A stretch of 64,000 nt of DNA from Sphaerosporella brunnea (Eukaryota; Ascomycota; Pezizomycetes; Pezizales; Pyronemataceae): NCBI GenBank assembly GCA_008704415.1, contig VXIS01000041.1:161922-225921 (forward strand), in the 5' to 3' direction. Numbering within the stretch: the stretch's first letter is position 1; every line of letters begins with the position of its first letter. Positions 1 to 11,756 of the stretch are shown piece after piece. The notes below the pieces were generated by a model, which made no database searches, was not told the origin of the DNA, and was given only the letters and a program-made list of their open reading frames with translations. The position numbers were made by a program, and so were the translations under genes.

Positions 1-1437
1 GACCGGTGAATTCGCGCTGTTGGTCAATGGGGAGGATACCATTGCAGACCAGCTCTGCCTTTGTGCTTGCGAAGTTGGGGAAGACAAGACCTGGGCAATC
101 GCAGAGAATGATTTTGTCTGAGAGGTGAAGGGTCTGGAAGTGCTTGGTCTTTCCTGGTGTGGAGGAAACCGAAACCTTTTTGGCACCCATCAACGCGTTA
201 ATCGTCGAGGACTTTCCGACGTTCGGGTAGCCGACCAGACCGATGGTGGTTTTGTGGGGCTTTGAGGAGCCACTTTCTTCTTCATCGTCTTCCACGGACT
301 CGACAACAGGCTCAGGGAGGTTCTCAAGGAAGATGGCTTCTAGCTCGTCTAGCGTAATGATTCGAATCCGTGGGTCTTCTTCGTCTGAAACCTGTGCATA
401 GCCTTCTTCCCGGCCCTTAAGTTTCAGCTTTGAGGTCTCTTCCGCAAGGGCTTCGTCCGTCTCCGCCGTCGCCTTCTCACCTTTCTCCGCATCCGAACCC
501 TCTTCCTCGTCCGCTTCATCACTCTCATACTCTTCCAAAGTTTGCCTCGCCAGTGCGGCCGAGAAAAACCTGTAGCTCACACCCTCCCGCTCAAAGTAGT
601 CCGCCCACTGCTTCCGCTGACTGACCGTCATCATATCCGCCTTATTCACCAGCAGCAAGTTCTGCTTATTCGGGCCGACCTCCTTGGTATATTTTTCCAG
701 ATCGACAGATCTAAAGAGCAGCGGGTTCCGGGCGTCTACGATCTGCACCACGAGATCCGAGCGCTCAATCACACGCCAGAGTTGTCTCCACACCTCCAGG
801 TTGCGCTCAAACGGGGTCATGAGCATATCAAAGTTGTCTTGTAGTTCTGCCAATCCTCGTCTCCAGTTCAAGAACGACTCGCGCTCCATCTGGTCCAGTT
901 CCAACGGGGTAGTATCGGCATTCCATTTCGGCCGGCGAGGTACCGTCAATTGTTGGGAGTGGTGCGCTTGCTTCCGCTTAACTTTTCGCTCCTGCTCCGC
1001 CGTGAGGAGATACGGGTTGAATTGGTCTTTGTGGACCACTTGCACGTTGGTCATCTTTTCGGCAGTGAAATCGGTATCCGCCATTTCCGCCGTCGCAAGG
1101 AACTCTTCGCACAGGGTCAGCACCAAAACGTAATCGTAGGCTATCCGCGGGCACACAAACCGTCCAGATCATTCTGCTCGGTGATACTGCGGATCTTGAC
1201 CCAGTCCGCCTCTTTCCTCTCGGGATTGCTAAAGGCCTATACACCGGTTAGAGCGCACGCACTCCGCGCCGACATAACAGCGCTCACCACTTCCACCGGA
1301 CCCTTGTGGGCTCCGCGACCCCGGCCACGTCCTCTTCCGCCTCCTTGACCACCACGGGAAACCCTCGTGCCTCCGCCGCGGGAGTTCATCAGCGCCCGCC
1401 CGAGACCGACTCGGTTTTTGCTTTCGGCGAGCACCAT
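1..1437 (-). CDS. LSG1: LSG1, large-subunit GTPase 1 (60S ribosome biogenesis), 3' part cut off by window edge
   Basis: This encodes the cytoplasmic GTPase that, in the known family, releases the export adaptor Nmd3 from pre-60S subunits. Three exons fit: 1288-1437, 1161-1236 and 1-1104. Their introns are 1237-1287 and 1105-1160, both GT-AG with CTAAC or CTGAC branch-like sites. About 443 residues are visible. The start at 1437 gives the typical fungal N-terminus (MVLAESKNRVGLGRALMNSR) followed by a Gly/Arg-rich stretch. The GTPase motifs appear in circularly permuted order: NKAD (G4) comes first, then an acidic linker, then GYPNVGKSS (G1) and DCPG (G3). This order is diagnostic of the YlqF/Lsg1 class. 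The reading frame runs off the left edge shortly after the G3 region, so the C-terminus is not seen. The next gene, LTV1, starts 851 bp away and is divergently transcribed; it also acts in ribosome maturation. Confidence 0.93.
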
Positions 1438-2288
1438 TGTATATTCCGAATGGTTCCGGCTATCTTTTTTTTTCTTTTTTTTCCTGGGATCAATATGTGG
1501 CTGTGGTGGGCGGTGGATGACCGAGCAGTTGGCGGGGTTGTTGCTCAGAAGACTCGTACAGAGTCTTTTCGTTTCGTCATATGTACAGAATTAGTAATCA
1601 ATAGTTACGAGTGCAGCACGTCACGTGCTCTTTTGGGTTAGGGGTGTCTGTTCCAGCAGGATCATCAATGATCCAAGATTCTACCTATCAGCCAAAATTC
1701 AAATGCTCTGAAGCCATTGGGAAAACAGATAGAGTGCTTAAGTATAGTTATAGTACTGTAGAGCATGTCAACATGTATGATACCTACCTAGGTAGTAAGT
1801 GCTCTCTCTTGGCCGGAATTCTTTTCCGTCGCTCATGGTCATATTCCACAATTTGTTCTTCATATAAAAGCGGAGGCAATGCTACCCCTCGGCTCGGAAG
1901 TCCTACTGCTGCCTGCACCTCCTTAGGAAAGGAAAGACAGAAAGTCTGGAAACATTTCACGCCTTGGCGGGCCACAGTCCAACCCGAGTGCTGCCCAGGA
2001 AAGCCATCACCGCCTCCGTACAGCGTTCACCAGCCAACAGGACCTTAATGGAGATATTCGTCCTCCGCCTCTTTTGCTTATCAGCTGTCGCCGACGCCAC
2101 TTAATTTGTTCTGGCGATTGCTTAGAATTGCTCGAATCATATTTTGTGTTTGGCGGGGTTAGCTGTGACCGACGAAACTTTCTTTCCCCTGCACACATCT
2201 TTTTGTGCCCCACAACCGCAATCTACACAGGAAACCTGACAAACCACCAACCCGCGCCGCCGTAACTACTTCACGTCTCCCACCCATC
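1438..2288. other. Intergenic, shared divergent promoter region of LSG1 and LTV1
   Basis: This stretch separates the two divergent starts. Open frames here are short, lack recognisable domains and overlap in several frames. I see pyrimidine-rich tracts near 1464-1490 but no RNA gene or repeat I can name. Confidence 0.6.
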
Positions 2289-3679
2289 ATGGCGCCTCTC
2301 AACAAACCCACCAAGAAGTGGATGTAAGTTCCTCCGCTTTTGTGCCTGCAGCCACAAGCGCTGACAAGCGAACAGCGACAAAAAGTCGGCAACCACCTTC
2401 CAAGTGCGCTACCGCTCACAGAACGATCCATTGATCCACGATGAAACGGCGACCGACTTCGTGCTCACGGAGGTCGACGCGCCAAACGCGCACAAGTCCA
2501 CCAACAAAATCAAGACTGCGGCGGACCTCGAAAACGAGCTGGACGTCACCAGCATCCGCAAAAACGAGGGAGAAGCAGCCATGTACGGTATTTACTATGA
2601 TGACACCAAGTACGACTACATGCAGCACATGCGGGAAATGGGGGGCAGCACCGAGGCCGTGTTCATCGAGGCGCCACAAGCGGCGTCCAAGCAGCGCAAG
2701 GGCAAGAAGCAGACGCTTGACGAAGCGATATTTGCACATGACCAGCCGAAGAGCACCGTCGTGCACATACCCAAGGAGCTGCTCCCCAGCGAGCAGCTGG
2801 TCAAGAAAAGTTACCAGGATATGCAGGATGTTCCTGATGCTCTGGCCGGCTTCCAGCCGGATATGGATCCGCGGCTTAGAGAGGTCCTGGAGGCCCTCGA
2901 GGATGATGCGTATGTGGATGATGATGAGGATATCTTTGCGCAGTTAGCGGAGGGCGGCGAAACTTCGGCGGGCGACTTCTTTGACCAGGGGTTTGAAGAG
3001 GAGGAAGATGACGGCTGGGCCAGCGACGCCACGGAGAAAGCGCCTGTTCGCCCATCATCGCAGCCAGCATCCTCCTCCTCCTCCTCCTCCACCACCAATG
3101 CCACGGTGGCAGAAGAAGACGCAAACGCGGACTGGATGAAAGAATTCTCCAAATTCAAAAAAGCGCAGAAAAAGGAGAAAAAAGAAGCAGCCGCGGAAGA
3201 CGACGGCGTCTCAAGTTTGGCAGACACCATGAGCTTCGGCGGTTCCAGCGCCATGACGGGCGGCACAATCAGCGTCTCTGGCCGCCGCCGCCGTAGGCGC
3301 GAAAAGAAGGCCGGTGGCGCACGCACCGCTACGTCCGGGTACTCCATGAGTTCCTCTGCACTCTTCCGGACGGAGGGATTAACACTACTAGACGACCGTT
3401 TCGACAAGGTCCCCCTTCCCTCCCCTCCCCGCCATTGCGTCACTAACTAGAACCCAGATCGAAGAGGAATACGCCGAAGACTCGGAGGAGGAAGAACGCA
3501 ACGGCGTCGTGCCAGAGACCAGAAAGGACTTTGACGCCATCATGGACGAGTTCCTGAGCGGCTACACCATGACCGGCCAGCGCTCCAAGACCCACCGCGT
3601 CAAGCGCGGGAAGAACCAGAGCGGCCTCGACCAGCTGGATGAGATCAGAAGGGAGCTGGCGAGTGCTAGGATCCGTTAA
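2289..3679 (+). CDS. LTV1: LTV1, 40S ribosomal subunit assembly factor
   Basis: Ltv1 is a non-ribosomal protein of cytoplasmic pre-40S particles that must leave before the subunit matures. Three exons join in frame: 2289-2323, 2376-3408 and 3458-3679, giving 429 residues. The first intron has a GTAAGT donor; the second has a weaker GTCCCC donor but the correct frame and a CTAAC branch-like site. The N-terminus (MAPLNKPTKKWI then DKKSATTFQVRYRSQNDPL) is the conserved Ltv1 start. Next come a Tyr-rich 'YDDTKYDYMQHMRE' segment, an acidic middle with a poly-Ser tract near 3070-3090, and a basic C-terminus (GQRSKTHRVKRGKK). The length suits the family (yeast about 460). It sits head to head with LSG1 and tail to tail with FCF2. 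Confidence 0.93.
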
Positions 3680-4428
3680 TTCACGGAGTCTGGTGGGCGA
3701 GGTGCGGTCTACAGTATTTTACGCGGCGGCGGCGGCGGCGGGGGTTTTGGAGTTAGGTCATTTCTTTGCGTGCTTGCTTGCTTGCTTGTCTGATAAACAA
3801 AAAAAGTTGGGGCTTTTGTTTCGCTTTGGGTGATTTGCTTTTGCAGCTGCAATGCAAAGTAATCACAAGGCTGCCTGCAGCCAACGTGGCGGTGGCGGTG
3901 CGAAGAGCAGGCTCTTCCCCCCACGTTGGCTGCAGCTGCAGGCTGACGCTGCTCTGTTTCAGGCTGTGAGTGATGTTCCATGTTGGATATATTGCATCAC
4001 ATTTCTGCAACTCCCCGGAGAATTTTTTTCCTCTGTCGGAGGGAGGATTTCACCAAGATCACTCGAGGGGGTGGGTGGCCATATGCATGGACAATTTCGA
4101 TATTCAACACAGAACTGGAACAAATCCACAACGCATCGTACGCTACGCACTAAGCAAAAAAAAAACGGCGAAAAAACTCAATCACACATGCATAATTGGT
4201 ATTTGCTATACTATGTGATACGGGGAGAACGTGTGCCCCGACGATTCGTCCGAGCAGCCCCCTCCTTCCAAGTAAAAGCGGACAAAAAACTTTTATACCC
4301 CCCTCCCGAAAGCAAGCAAGCCGAGATCCGAGAACGCCGTCGTATGATAGATAGAATAGCAGCGGGTATGCAAACACGAAAAAGCAAAGAATGGATGGAT
4401 GGATGGGAGAGGGCACACCACCATCTAA
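3680..4428. other. Convergent 3' region between LTV1 and FCF2
   Basis: No gene is supported here. The region holds short low-complexity tracts (a GCG run near 3722-3740, repeats of cttg near 3770-3786) and the inverted repeat listed separately at 3876-3934. It probably contains both 3' UTRs. Confidence 0.6.
3876..3934. repeat. Inverted repeat with 14-bp perfect arms (possible hairpin in LTV1 3' UTR)
   Basis: Arms at 3876-3889 (TGCAGCCAACGTGG) and 3921-3934 are exact reverse complements separated by 31 nt. Inside the loop a second pair, GAAGAGC at 3902-3908 and GCTCTTC just after it, can extend the fold. It lies about 200 nt past the LTV1 stop, so it could be a structured 3' UTR element or a decayed fold-back element. 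Confidence 0.6.
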
Positions 4429-5572
4429 TTAGTATTTGTTGGCTCCAAACTTTGCAGCAATCTTGTTGCGCTGCGCTTTAAGTTTCTTGTAAAACTCCTT
4501 TTTGCCGCTCCTCTTAGATTTCTGGACCTCTTCGTATTTGCGCTTGAAGCGCTCCTTGCTGCTGCCGTCGGCAAGCACCTCTTCTAGGATCGTCTTTTTG
4601 CGCTCCCGGCGGTTGATACGAGCGTTGAAAAATTCAGTGTTACCCTCAATTATAGTACCCACCTGCGAGTACTGAGGGATGCCAGAGTTGTCCTTCCGGT
4701 AGTGACGGTGAGGGTCCAACACGTTACGGTGCTTGATGAGCAGGAAGTCGCGTTTGAACTCGTCTGTCATCTCGGTCCGCGGCAGGTCATACCACTTGGA
4801 TCCGGCAGTAGGGGGCGGTTCCTAATGGGTGCGGATTAGCAATAAATTCACCCGGATTTTGCATGCAAGGTACAACCTAGAAAAAAGCAAGAAACAAGGC
4901 CTCAGAGTAACTATGAAAAACAAAAACTTCACGATGTCGGTATGGACAGCCAAGACGGTGTCCGTTTCCGTCAGGTTCTTTGGGATAAGATATCCTCATA
5001 GGCCATGTGGGTGAAAATGGAGGGGGCGGGGCATGCAAGGGGGAAAAAAAAAATCGTACCTTCTTTGATTTCTTGTTTGTAGTGGCAGCGACAACTGGCT
5101 GTGCGCTGTTTGCCAACGCCCGTTCGCTCTCAGGCAGCAACCGGTCCGCAATGCGGGCGACACGGCCTTCGGTCTTGATGGGAGGCTTCGGCAGTGACGC
5201 ACCGGGGTCTAATTTGGGTAGTCTGCACAAACACGTATTAGCCACACAGTCCAGACGACCGGCTAGAAGAAGTAAACAACAGGAGAGGGGATGGAATGAA
5301 ACTCACTTGATGGAAGCGATACTTTTGTTGCTGGTGATTTCCAACAGCGCCGATGAGGAGTCGGTATTCCTCATCCGCTCTTCCGCCTCTCGCAACAGCC
5401 GCGCAACCGTTTCATCTGATAGCTCATCGTCATCGTCATCGTCGCTGCGGTTGAGGACTGTGACGAGCGAAGCGGAGGCGGTGTCTGTCTCGGAGGGATG
5501 GCGGGGTGGTTGTGGAATGTCCACGTCAAAGTTGTCGCTTCGAAGGGGTGAAGCGGGGGAGGAGGAAGGCAT
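4429..5572 (-). CDS. FCF2: FCF2, pre-rRNA processing protein (small-subunit processome)
   Basis: Fcf2 family proteins act in the nucleolus in early 18S rRNA cleavages. Three exons splice in frame: 5307-5572, 5060-5222 and 4429-4821, giving 273 residues. The conserved Fcf2 block lies in the last exon: a KWYDLPRTEMTDEFKRDF stretch, RNVLDPHRHYRKD, then IEGNTEFFNARINRRERKKT. It ends in a Lys/Arg-rich tail. The first exon is acidic, with an Asp run (about residues 39-44). The start at 5572 is the first Met in frame before this acidic segment; an upstream frame continues but has no support. The gene converges with LTV1, another ribosome assembly factor. Confidence 0.92.
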
Positions 5573-8500
5573 GGCGGAAAGAAGTGAGATGCGACGTTTG
5601 ATGCGCGGCAGAAAAAAAAAGTCGGGCACGAAAAAAACCGCCAAGGGTTTCAGCCCTGGCCAGGACTTACCCGGCACATTTGACAACGAAACAACAAGAG
5701 AGGTTTGACAACATGGCATGCGGTTATCGCAGCCTCGCAGAACAACTGCGTCGGGCGGCCACCAGTTCATCCTCAATCACTCACTGATCAGTGATCACAT
5801 GTCTGCGTATTGCAGGGGGCGGCTGGTTGATGAACGTCGCACGGCGGCAATCTACCACGAGATGTTTTTTGAGACACATGCGATGTTTACCATCCCGCGT
5901 CCTTTCGGCGTCTGGTTGGCTGCGGTTGCTGGCCCCTGCTACTCGTATCATAAGAAGAGCTCATATAGCAACGATAACTGTTCGATCGTGACAAGACGCG
6001 CAGTACACATAAAATTATAATCGCCCTGTCCAATCAACTGCTGAGGCGGCCACGAAACAGTAGAATGTTTGGGACCAGTGGCCGCCTCTCGGAAAGCGAG
6101 CCTCCTTTTGGCACCAACCCTCCAAGGAATGCAAGGAGGAAATCTCTGATTCTGACACCGCATGATGAGGTCGTTACCGTCTCTGAACACCTCCCAGTTT
6201 TCGTGATGTGTCCTTACTGCGTATACTAGTTCATGCAGGCCCTCAGCTGCAGGGCTAGCTCCCCAACCAAACAACACCTGAGGAAACAACATTCACGGTT
6301 GTGTCAAAACCAACTACCGTCCAGTTGCACTGGCCTAAAACGCCCTGAACGAGAGCGGGATAAGCAAAGGCACAGACAAACGAGTGGCTCGATCTCGATG
6401 AGATACTTTGCAGCGAGCTTCGGGTAATCCGATATCCCCACACAAGTTCACCAAATCAAGTCCCATCATCTCAATACGGTTGCTGTTGGGGGATCGGGGC
6501 AGTGGATTCGAGCTCAACCCCGGTAGTGCCGAGGGTCCCCGGCCGTTTTTGACACATTTTACTAACTGGCCAGATGCTTACGAGCCAGCCACCGGCAGCA
6601 GAGCTGAAGCTCGGACGTCGACGGCGGCGGCGGGGTTGACGCTGGGGGGGCGATCATGATGTCGAGGAGCCGCCTTTAAGCAGGCGCATCAACATCTCTC
6701 CCAGCTTGGGTACCTGGCTAATCGCCCGATCCGGGTTGACCGGTCCCATAAGCTGCTGCTGCTCGGGTGGGTCCGGAGGCTCTGAGTACTTCAGGACAAA
6801 CAGCATCAATGAGGAGTGGAATCCCGGAAATGCTGCGACCAGAACAGACGGGAGAGAGGCAAGGCATTCCACTCCCATTTGAAGTCATTCTTCAACCTTG
6901 CGGGCCGGTCCAGCAGTCTGCCGCCGGACCGCTTGACCCCGGCACCAACCCGCTTGGAGGAGGCCCATGTTGAGGGGTACTATAACGCGCGCAAGCCGCC
7001 GCCGGCACACTCACATCTTTTGGGGGGGGGGGGGGGGTGTAGTGGATGCATGAGTGACCACAACATTTGTTGGACGATCGGCGTGTAGATACTAGAGAGG
7101 CTTTTTCCCTCAGATCGCCGAAGAAGCCGAGTGGGTGAGTTGAGTGCGGAGAGGGGGCTCCTAGGAGCGTGATGACACTGGGGAGATGAATGGGATCCAA
7201 GCGGGTGAAGGGTGAACATCACGATACATACTTGCTCTTTCATATGTACCGCATGTGTTCCCTCATGATGTGTTGTTGTTGGTGACTGCGCTGTGCATCA
7301 ATGCATGCGTTACGCGAAGCTGCTGGGAAGTGGTCGTACAGCACTATGACGGAGACATGGACGAGCACACAGCCAGACTAGCATACGGTTCGTGCGTGCG
7401 TACGTGCGTCCGCTGGGTCGGGATATCGAGTTTTGGCGATTATGTGTGTAGATTAAGGTGTGACGGCGAAGGCAACAGCTACGATGGTAAGCATAGTATC
7501 TACAATATGCTGCACTCACCTCACTAATTACGCAACCAGCGAGGGACATCGATACGCACGTACGCACGCAGGTAGAGTATGTACATGTATGTAAGCAGTA
7601 TCTAGAGTATCTAGAGTACAGGACGGTCGGAGAGATATCTCGCGAGCGCAGAGCGTCTGTGCCTTCCCGCAGATCCAAAGCGAAGGGCAGCCGACTAAGT
7701 AGCTGGCAGGCGGGCGCGGGACGGACGATGGGGCGGGCGAGCATGTCGAGGAAGAGCACGCACTGAGTGCGTGCATACCTGGTACCTATGTACTTAAGTA
7801 GCTATTCCGCTTGCACGTCGAGTGGAGTACCTGGACCAGATGTATGTATGTGCCTCCTTGTAGGAGTTGAACGCACGTCACGCACGGGTCTTAATTTTTT
7901 TTCGTTGCGTTCAGCCCCCGCGCGCTTTTTACCTTTCGCCTTGCGAACCTGGTGTGCACCACACCTTGACAACACCCACCACCACCACCAACTCCGCCCC
8001 TCCACCTTAACCAATCAACCCCCCCCCCCCCCCTGCCCTGCCCTGCGAACCAGCGAACCCACACTCTCCGTCATCCCTCACTCTAAATTCCTTCCGTTGG
8101 TCGATCACTTCGCTCGTTGCGCACCGTGTGCTGTGGCCCCCGACGAAACAGCTGTCGAGTGGAACGCACCCCCCCCCCCCCCCCACAAAAAAAAACGATC
8201 CTCCAAAAATCAATATCAATCAATCAATCACCCAATCACCCAATCACCCAATCAGCCAGCTCTGTCCAACCGTTGCGTTCAATCACTCGAAATCAATCAT
8301 ACTTGTCGATCATTGCCGTCGCCAGGAAAGGAACGAGCGCGAGAAATTGCTGCAAGCCAAAGCAACGACCACAGGCAAGGCAGCGAGACTTGTAAACCAG
8401 GAACAGGAACGCACTGGGCCACCCAGCTGTATTCGAACGAACGCCCTACGAGGTTGACTCGCTTCTAAATACCCATTGAACTCCTCCCGCCGTTTCTGCT

Positions 8501-8840
8501 ATCCTGCCTGCACTGCATCTCCAAAATATACCCGCTTCGTTTCACACTCCGCGGCAACGTCAACGACAACAACAACAACAACAACAACACCAACAACAAC
8601 AACACCAACAACAAAGCACACTCCAGCTGTCAGTTTGATCTTACACCGAGGAATTACGCATCCTACATTCTCCTGCTGTATTCCAAGCAAAAGGTTCTGT
8701 TCTGGGCGCCATTGGAGTAAGCGCAATCGAGTCCAGCCCCAGCCACGACAACGACGTTCAGGCCCTGTGAGACAACAAAACAGTGAGAACGGCGACTGCA
8801 CCTGTCCACGACTGCAAAACGAAACACTAGTCTTGTCACC
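5573..8840. other. 3.3 kb gene-poor stretch upstream of HAP5, with homopolymers and unassigned ORF pieces
   Basis: No recognised gene. Minus-strand open frames at 5948-6292 and 6654-6878 could be exon pieces of an unknown or decayed gene, but I could not join them convincingly or recognise a family. There is a G run near 7021-7037, C runs near 8021-8034 and 8168-8184, and an AAC-type microsatellite near 8563-8613. The part nearest HAP5 (roughly 8000-8840) is pyrimidine-rich, then A/C-rich, and contains short upstream ORFs. It is probably promoter plus a long leader. Confidence 0.5.
8563..8613. repeat. AAC-type microsatellite in the HAP5 leader
   Basis: A run of caacaa/acaaca units with a few interruptions (accaac). 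It lies about 230 bp upstream of the HAP5 start and is probably transcribed as part of the leader. Confidence 0.75.
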
Positions 8841-9972
8841 ATGGACCCCAACTATCCCGGGGCAGGCGGAAGACACGACCCATCGCAGCAACAGCAGCAG
8901 CCGTACGACATTTCCGTAATGGGACATGTAGGTCCATCTCTTGTTTGCCTGGAATTTTTTCGAAATCAGGAACTCGCAAGACTGACTGCAAGGCTTTACA
9001 ATAGTATGGAGCCAGCGCTGCGCTTGTAGCCAACTCCTCCGTGCCACAGTCCGACATATATAGCGGGGCGTTCGCGAATGTATGAACCTCAAATCTCACC
9101 GTCCGAAACAATCCGAATTGCAGGCTCTGACAATGGATCCCCAGGTATCCCAAGGCTTGCACGGTCACTACCGCGATATCCTGACTGCGTACTGGCAGCA
9201 GACTATCAACACCCTCGAAAACGAAGAACATGACTACAAAGTTCATCAGCTTCCGCTTGCGCGGATAAAAAAGGTCATGAAGGCAGATCCGGAAGTCAAG
9301 ATGATATCAGCGGAGGCGCCGATACTATTCGCGAAGGGCTGCGATATATTCATCACCGAATTGACAATGCGTGCTTGGATACATGCGGAAGAGAACAAGC
9401 GGCGGACATTGCAGCGCTCCGACATTGCATCGGCACTCACAAAGAGTGACATGTTCGATTTCCTGATCGATATAGTCCCAAGGGAGGAGGCCGCGCCAAA
9501 GCGATCCACCGGCGGTGCGTCTGGGTCCAATCAACAGCACCACCAGCAGGCCCCACCGCCTCCTCCGCCACCACCGCAGCACCAGCCCCCGCAGCAGCAG
9601 CATCAGCAGCCGCAGCACTCTCAGCACGCACAACCCCAAATGCCATCGAATGACTACCTCCATTCGGGCATTCCCGAAGAAACCGCCAGGTTTGGCCAGG
9701 GAAGCATGTATGGCGGTGGAGTAGCTCAGCCAGTAGGAGGATACCCGGGGACCCATATGTATCAGGAGGTGGAAGGGATATATGGCTATGCACCAATGCC
9801 ATCGCAACCAGTATGGAATTCCGCGCCTCTTGTCACCCATCCGGCCGCTAATCCTAGCCTGCAGATGTACATGCCAAATCAGAGAGGCCACCTCCAGGAT
9901 CCACAAGGCCCAGGCAACGACCAGAGTGATGATGCTGATGCTGAGGGGGAGCGGGATTACGAGGTGCCTTAA
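8841..9972 (+). CDS. HAP5: HAP5/NF-YC subunit of the CCAAT-binding complex
   Basis: This encodes the NF-YC-like histone-fold subunit of the heterotrimeric CCAAT-binding transcription factor (HapE in Aspergillus). Two exons fit: 8841-8927 and 9124-9972, giving 311 residues; the 196-nt intron is long for this window, so a small extra exon is possible. The histone fold is intact and contiguous: a '[12 protein letters not shown]' lead-in, [26 protein letters not shown] and [13 protein letters not shown]. These are hallmark NF-YC sequences. The C-terminal half is low-complexity, with alternating Gln, His and Pro runs, then a Tyr/Pro/Met-rich tail ending in an acidic patch. The start at 8841 is preceded by CACC and gives a Gln-run N-terminus. 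The gene is isolated by large spacers on both sides. Confidence 0.93.
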
Positions 9973-10934
9973 GGGTCCTCGGCCGAGTCGTATTGGGCGT
10001 AAGTCTCGATATTGGGTGGCAGTTTCAGTCTTTTCTTCTTTTATGATGGCTCTATGATGGGTCATGTGTTACGACATTCCTATCTCACTCGCGCCAGTTC
10101 ACAGTGTTTCCGCATTTTCCTCCTCTAACATGGTTGTGATCTGAATATTCTTTTGCTATATTTTTATTTTATTTCCGGAGCATGGGTTGATGGTTGGCAT
10201 TATGAGTGTTTTGTGTTCCCATTAGTTTTATTCCTTCTCCTTCTCGGAGTGTGTTTTGTGTATCTTTTTTTGGCGGGTCAGGGCGTGGGAACGGCAAGGT
10301 GGCCTTTACGAGATCACGGATTTTTCTTACGGTATATGGGGTTCTGTCATTCTTGGTCAGTTTTTTTTTCCGTGAATGGTTGGTGTTGGCTTATCGGTTT
10401 TTTGTTTTTTTTTTTGCGAGTTTTCTTGTTTTTTGGACTTCGGTGGAGTGGGCTGTACTCTTGTGTGGGGGGGTTGGATCTGGATTGGATCATCTAACGA
10501 TGATCCTAGATATACAAACGACAGCGCAGTAACAGGGCATGGGCGGATAGTGATGACTGAGTGGGTGGTGGGCAATTCAACTGGGCGGTGGGGAATGCCG
10601 CAGTTTCAATTCCCAGCCAGTGACTTTCCGGTACTGCCCGAGTGATATATTGTGACACGGGATTGATTTTCTGCAATGTCGATCCTTGTGGAATATTAGC
10701 CATGCGCTCAAGTTTCACGTGCATCGTACATATATCTTTGATCTGAGGTATGAAGTATGTACTCGTACTGTTGGGCTAAGGCAGATAATCTATGCGATCC
10801 ACAAAGAGGATACGTAACTTCATTCGGGGCAAGAAATGTTGGTACACCTGTCACCGGTTCGACTCCGGTTAGAGTCTGGATTTCTCCCGTCACCCCTTAT
10901 CACCGGGTTTCACTGAATAATTTTATTTGTCAAA
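9973..10934. other. Convergent 3' region between HAP5 and the F-box-like gene
   Basis: T-rich sequence (many T and TG runs, 10150-10450) without a supported gene. A tRNA-like T-arm occurs near 10853-10869, but no matching acceptor or D-arm was found (see rejected items). Confidence 0.55.
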
Positions 10935-11756
10935 TCACTCATCCCGCGGTTTTGCCAGTTTCTCGATGCGCGCCAGCGCCAGCTCCACTCCCTCCTTCAT
11001 AATCCTATAAACCTCCGCATTCTCCACCAAAATATCCTCGTTCCACGGCCTCCTCTCTATCGCAGCCGTAAGCAGGTCCTTATTCGCCCCCCTCCACTCC
11101 TCAAGTCTAAACGCAAGCTCTTCCTCCAGCTCCCGTCCACTCAACCCCACCGCCGCCAGCTCCTTTCTACGATTCTCGCACACCTCCGCCAGCAAAATCC
11201 GTGCTTCGTTCTCGCTCCCGGCAGACCGCCGTAACCGTCTCCGCGCAGCAAAAAACCCGCGCAGCTCTCTCCCCGCATGAAAGAACAAAGCAAACTCCGC
11301 GACCTTCTCCCGCACCATCCAGTTCGGCGTGCCAGGGAGTCTCCGCCCAACATTCACGCGGGCGTAGCTCTCCGGAACGCCGAAGTCGGCTGCAGCCTGT
11401 GTCAGAGATATGTAGTTGCGGTTTAAGGCCCGGTCGCACCCAGCGCTGCAGATGCCAGTTACTGCTGGGTTCAGACTGCCCATCCCGTGTGTGCGGCTGT
11501 TGCAGATCCGGCAGGGGACGGCGGTGGAGGTGAGGTATCGTGCCAGGCTGCTGCGGGTTGGGGGGAGGACGTGGGCGCTGGCGCTGTGCGAGGGGAGGTG
11601 CAGAAGGTGCTGGCAGAAGCCTTCGACGCTGTGGTGGAGCCTGCGGCACTGCTGTGAGAGCGTTACGAAAGGGTGCGGGCCCCAGAGACTTGCTGTTGCT
11701 AGGTGCGAAAGGATCTCGAAGTGGAGGTCGCGCGGGAGGGTCGCCAGGTTCGCCAT
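10935..11756 (-). CDS. F-box-like protein with an XPA-like zinc site, function unknown
   Basis: A single-exon frame of 273 residues. The N-terminus (LPRDLHFEILSHLA, about residues 7-20) looks like a fungal F-box. F-box proteins recruit substrates to SCF ubiquitin ligases. Cysteines at about 82, 85, 103 and 107 form C-x2-C-x17-C-x3-C, close to the XPA/Rad14 zinc spacing (C-x2-C-x17-C-x2-C). They are followed by 'NYISLTQAAADFGV', which resembles the segment after the XPA zinc finger. The rest is Arg/Glu-rich and helical. It is much shorter than XPA and lacks recognisable DNA-binding C-terminal features, so I do not call it a repair protein. The start at 11756 is the first Met ahead of the F-box. 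Substrate and role are unknown. Confidence 0.7.
   Translation of the reverse strand: MANLATLPRDLHFEILSHLATASLWGPHPFVTLSQQCRRLHHSVEGFCQHLLHLPSHSASAHVLPPTRSSLARYLTSTAVPCRICNSRTHGMGSLNPAVTGICSAGCDRALNRNYISLTQAAADFGVPESYARVNVGRRLPGTPNWMVREKVAEFALFFHAGRELRGFFAARRRLRRSAGSENEARILLAEVCENRRKELAAVGLSGRELEEELAFRLEEWRGANKDLLTAAIERRPWNEDILVENAEVYRIMKEGVELALARIEKLAKPRDE

Noticed and set aside
2416..3443. Long minus-strand frames opposite LTV1
   Set aside because: Shadow frames of a GC-rich acidic coding region; the plus-strand LTV1 explains the sequence fully.
10757..10880. tRNA-like T-arm (ACCGG, loop TTCGACT, CCGGT) near 10853
   Set aside because: The T-arm is perfect, but the seven bases after it (TAGAGTC) have no complementary 5' acceptor strand upstream and no D-arm or anticodon arm could be placed, so it is not a tRNA gene.
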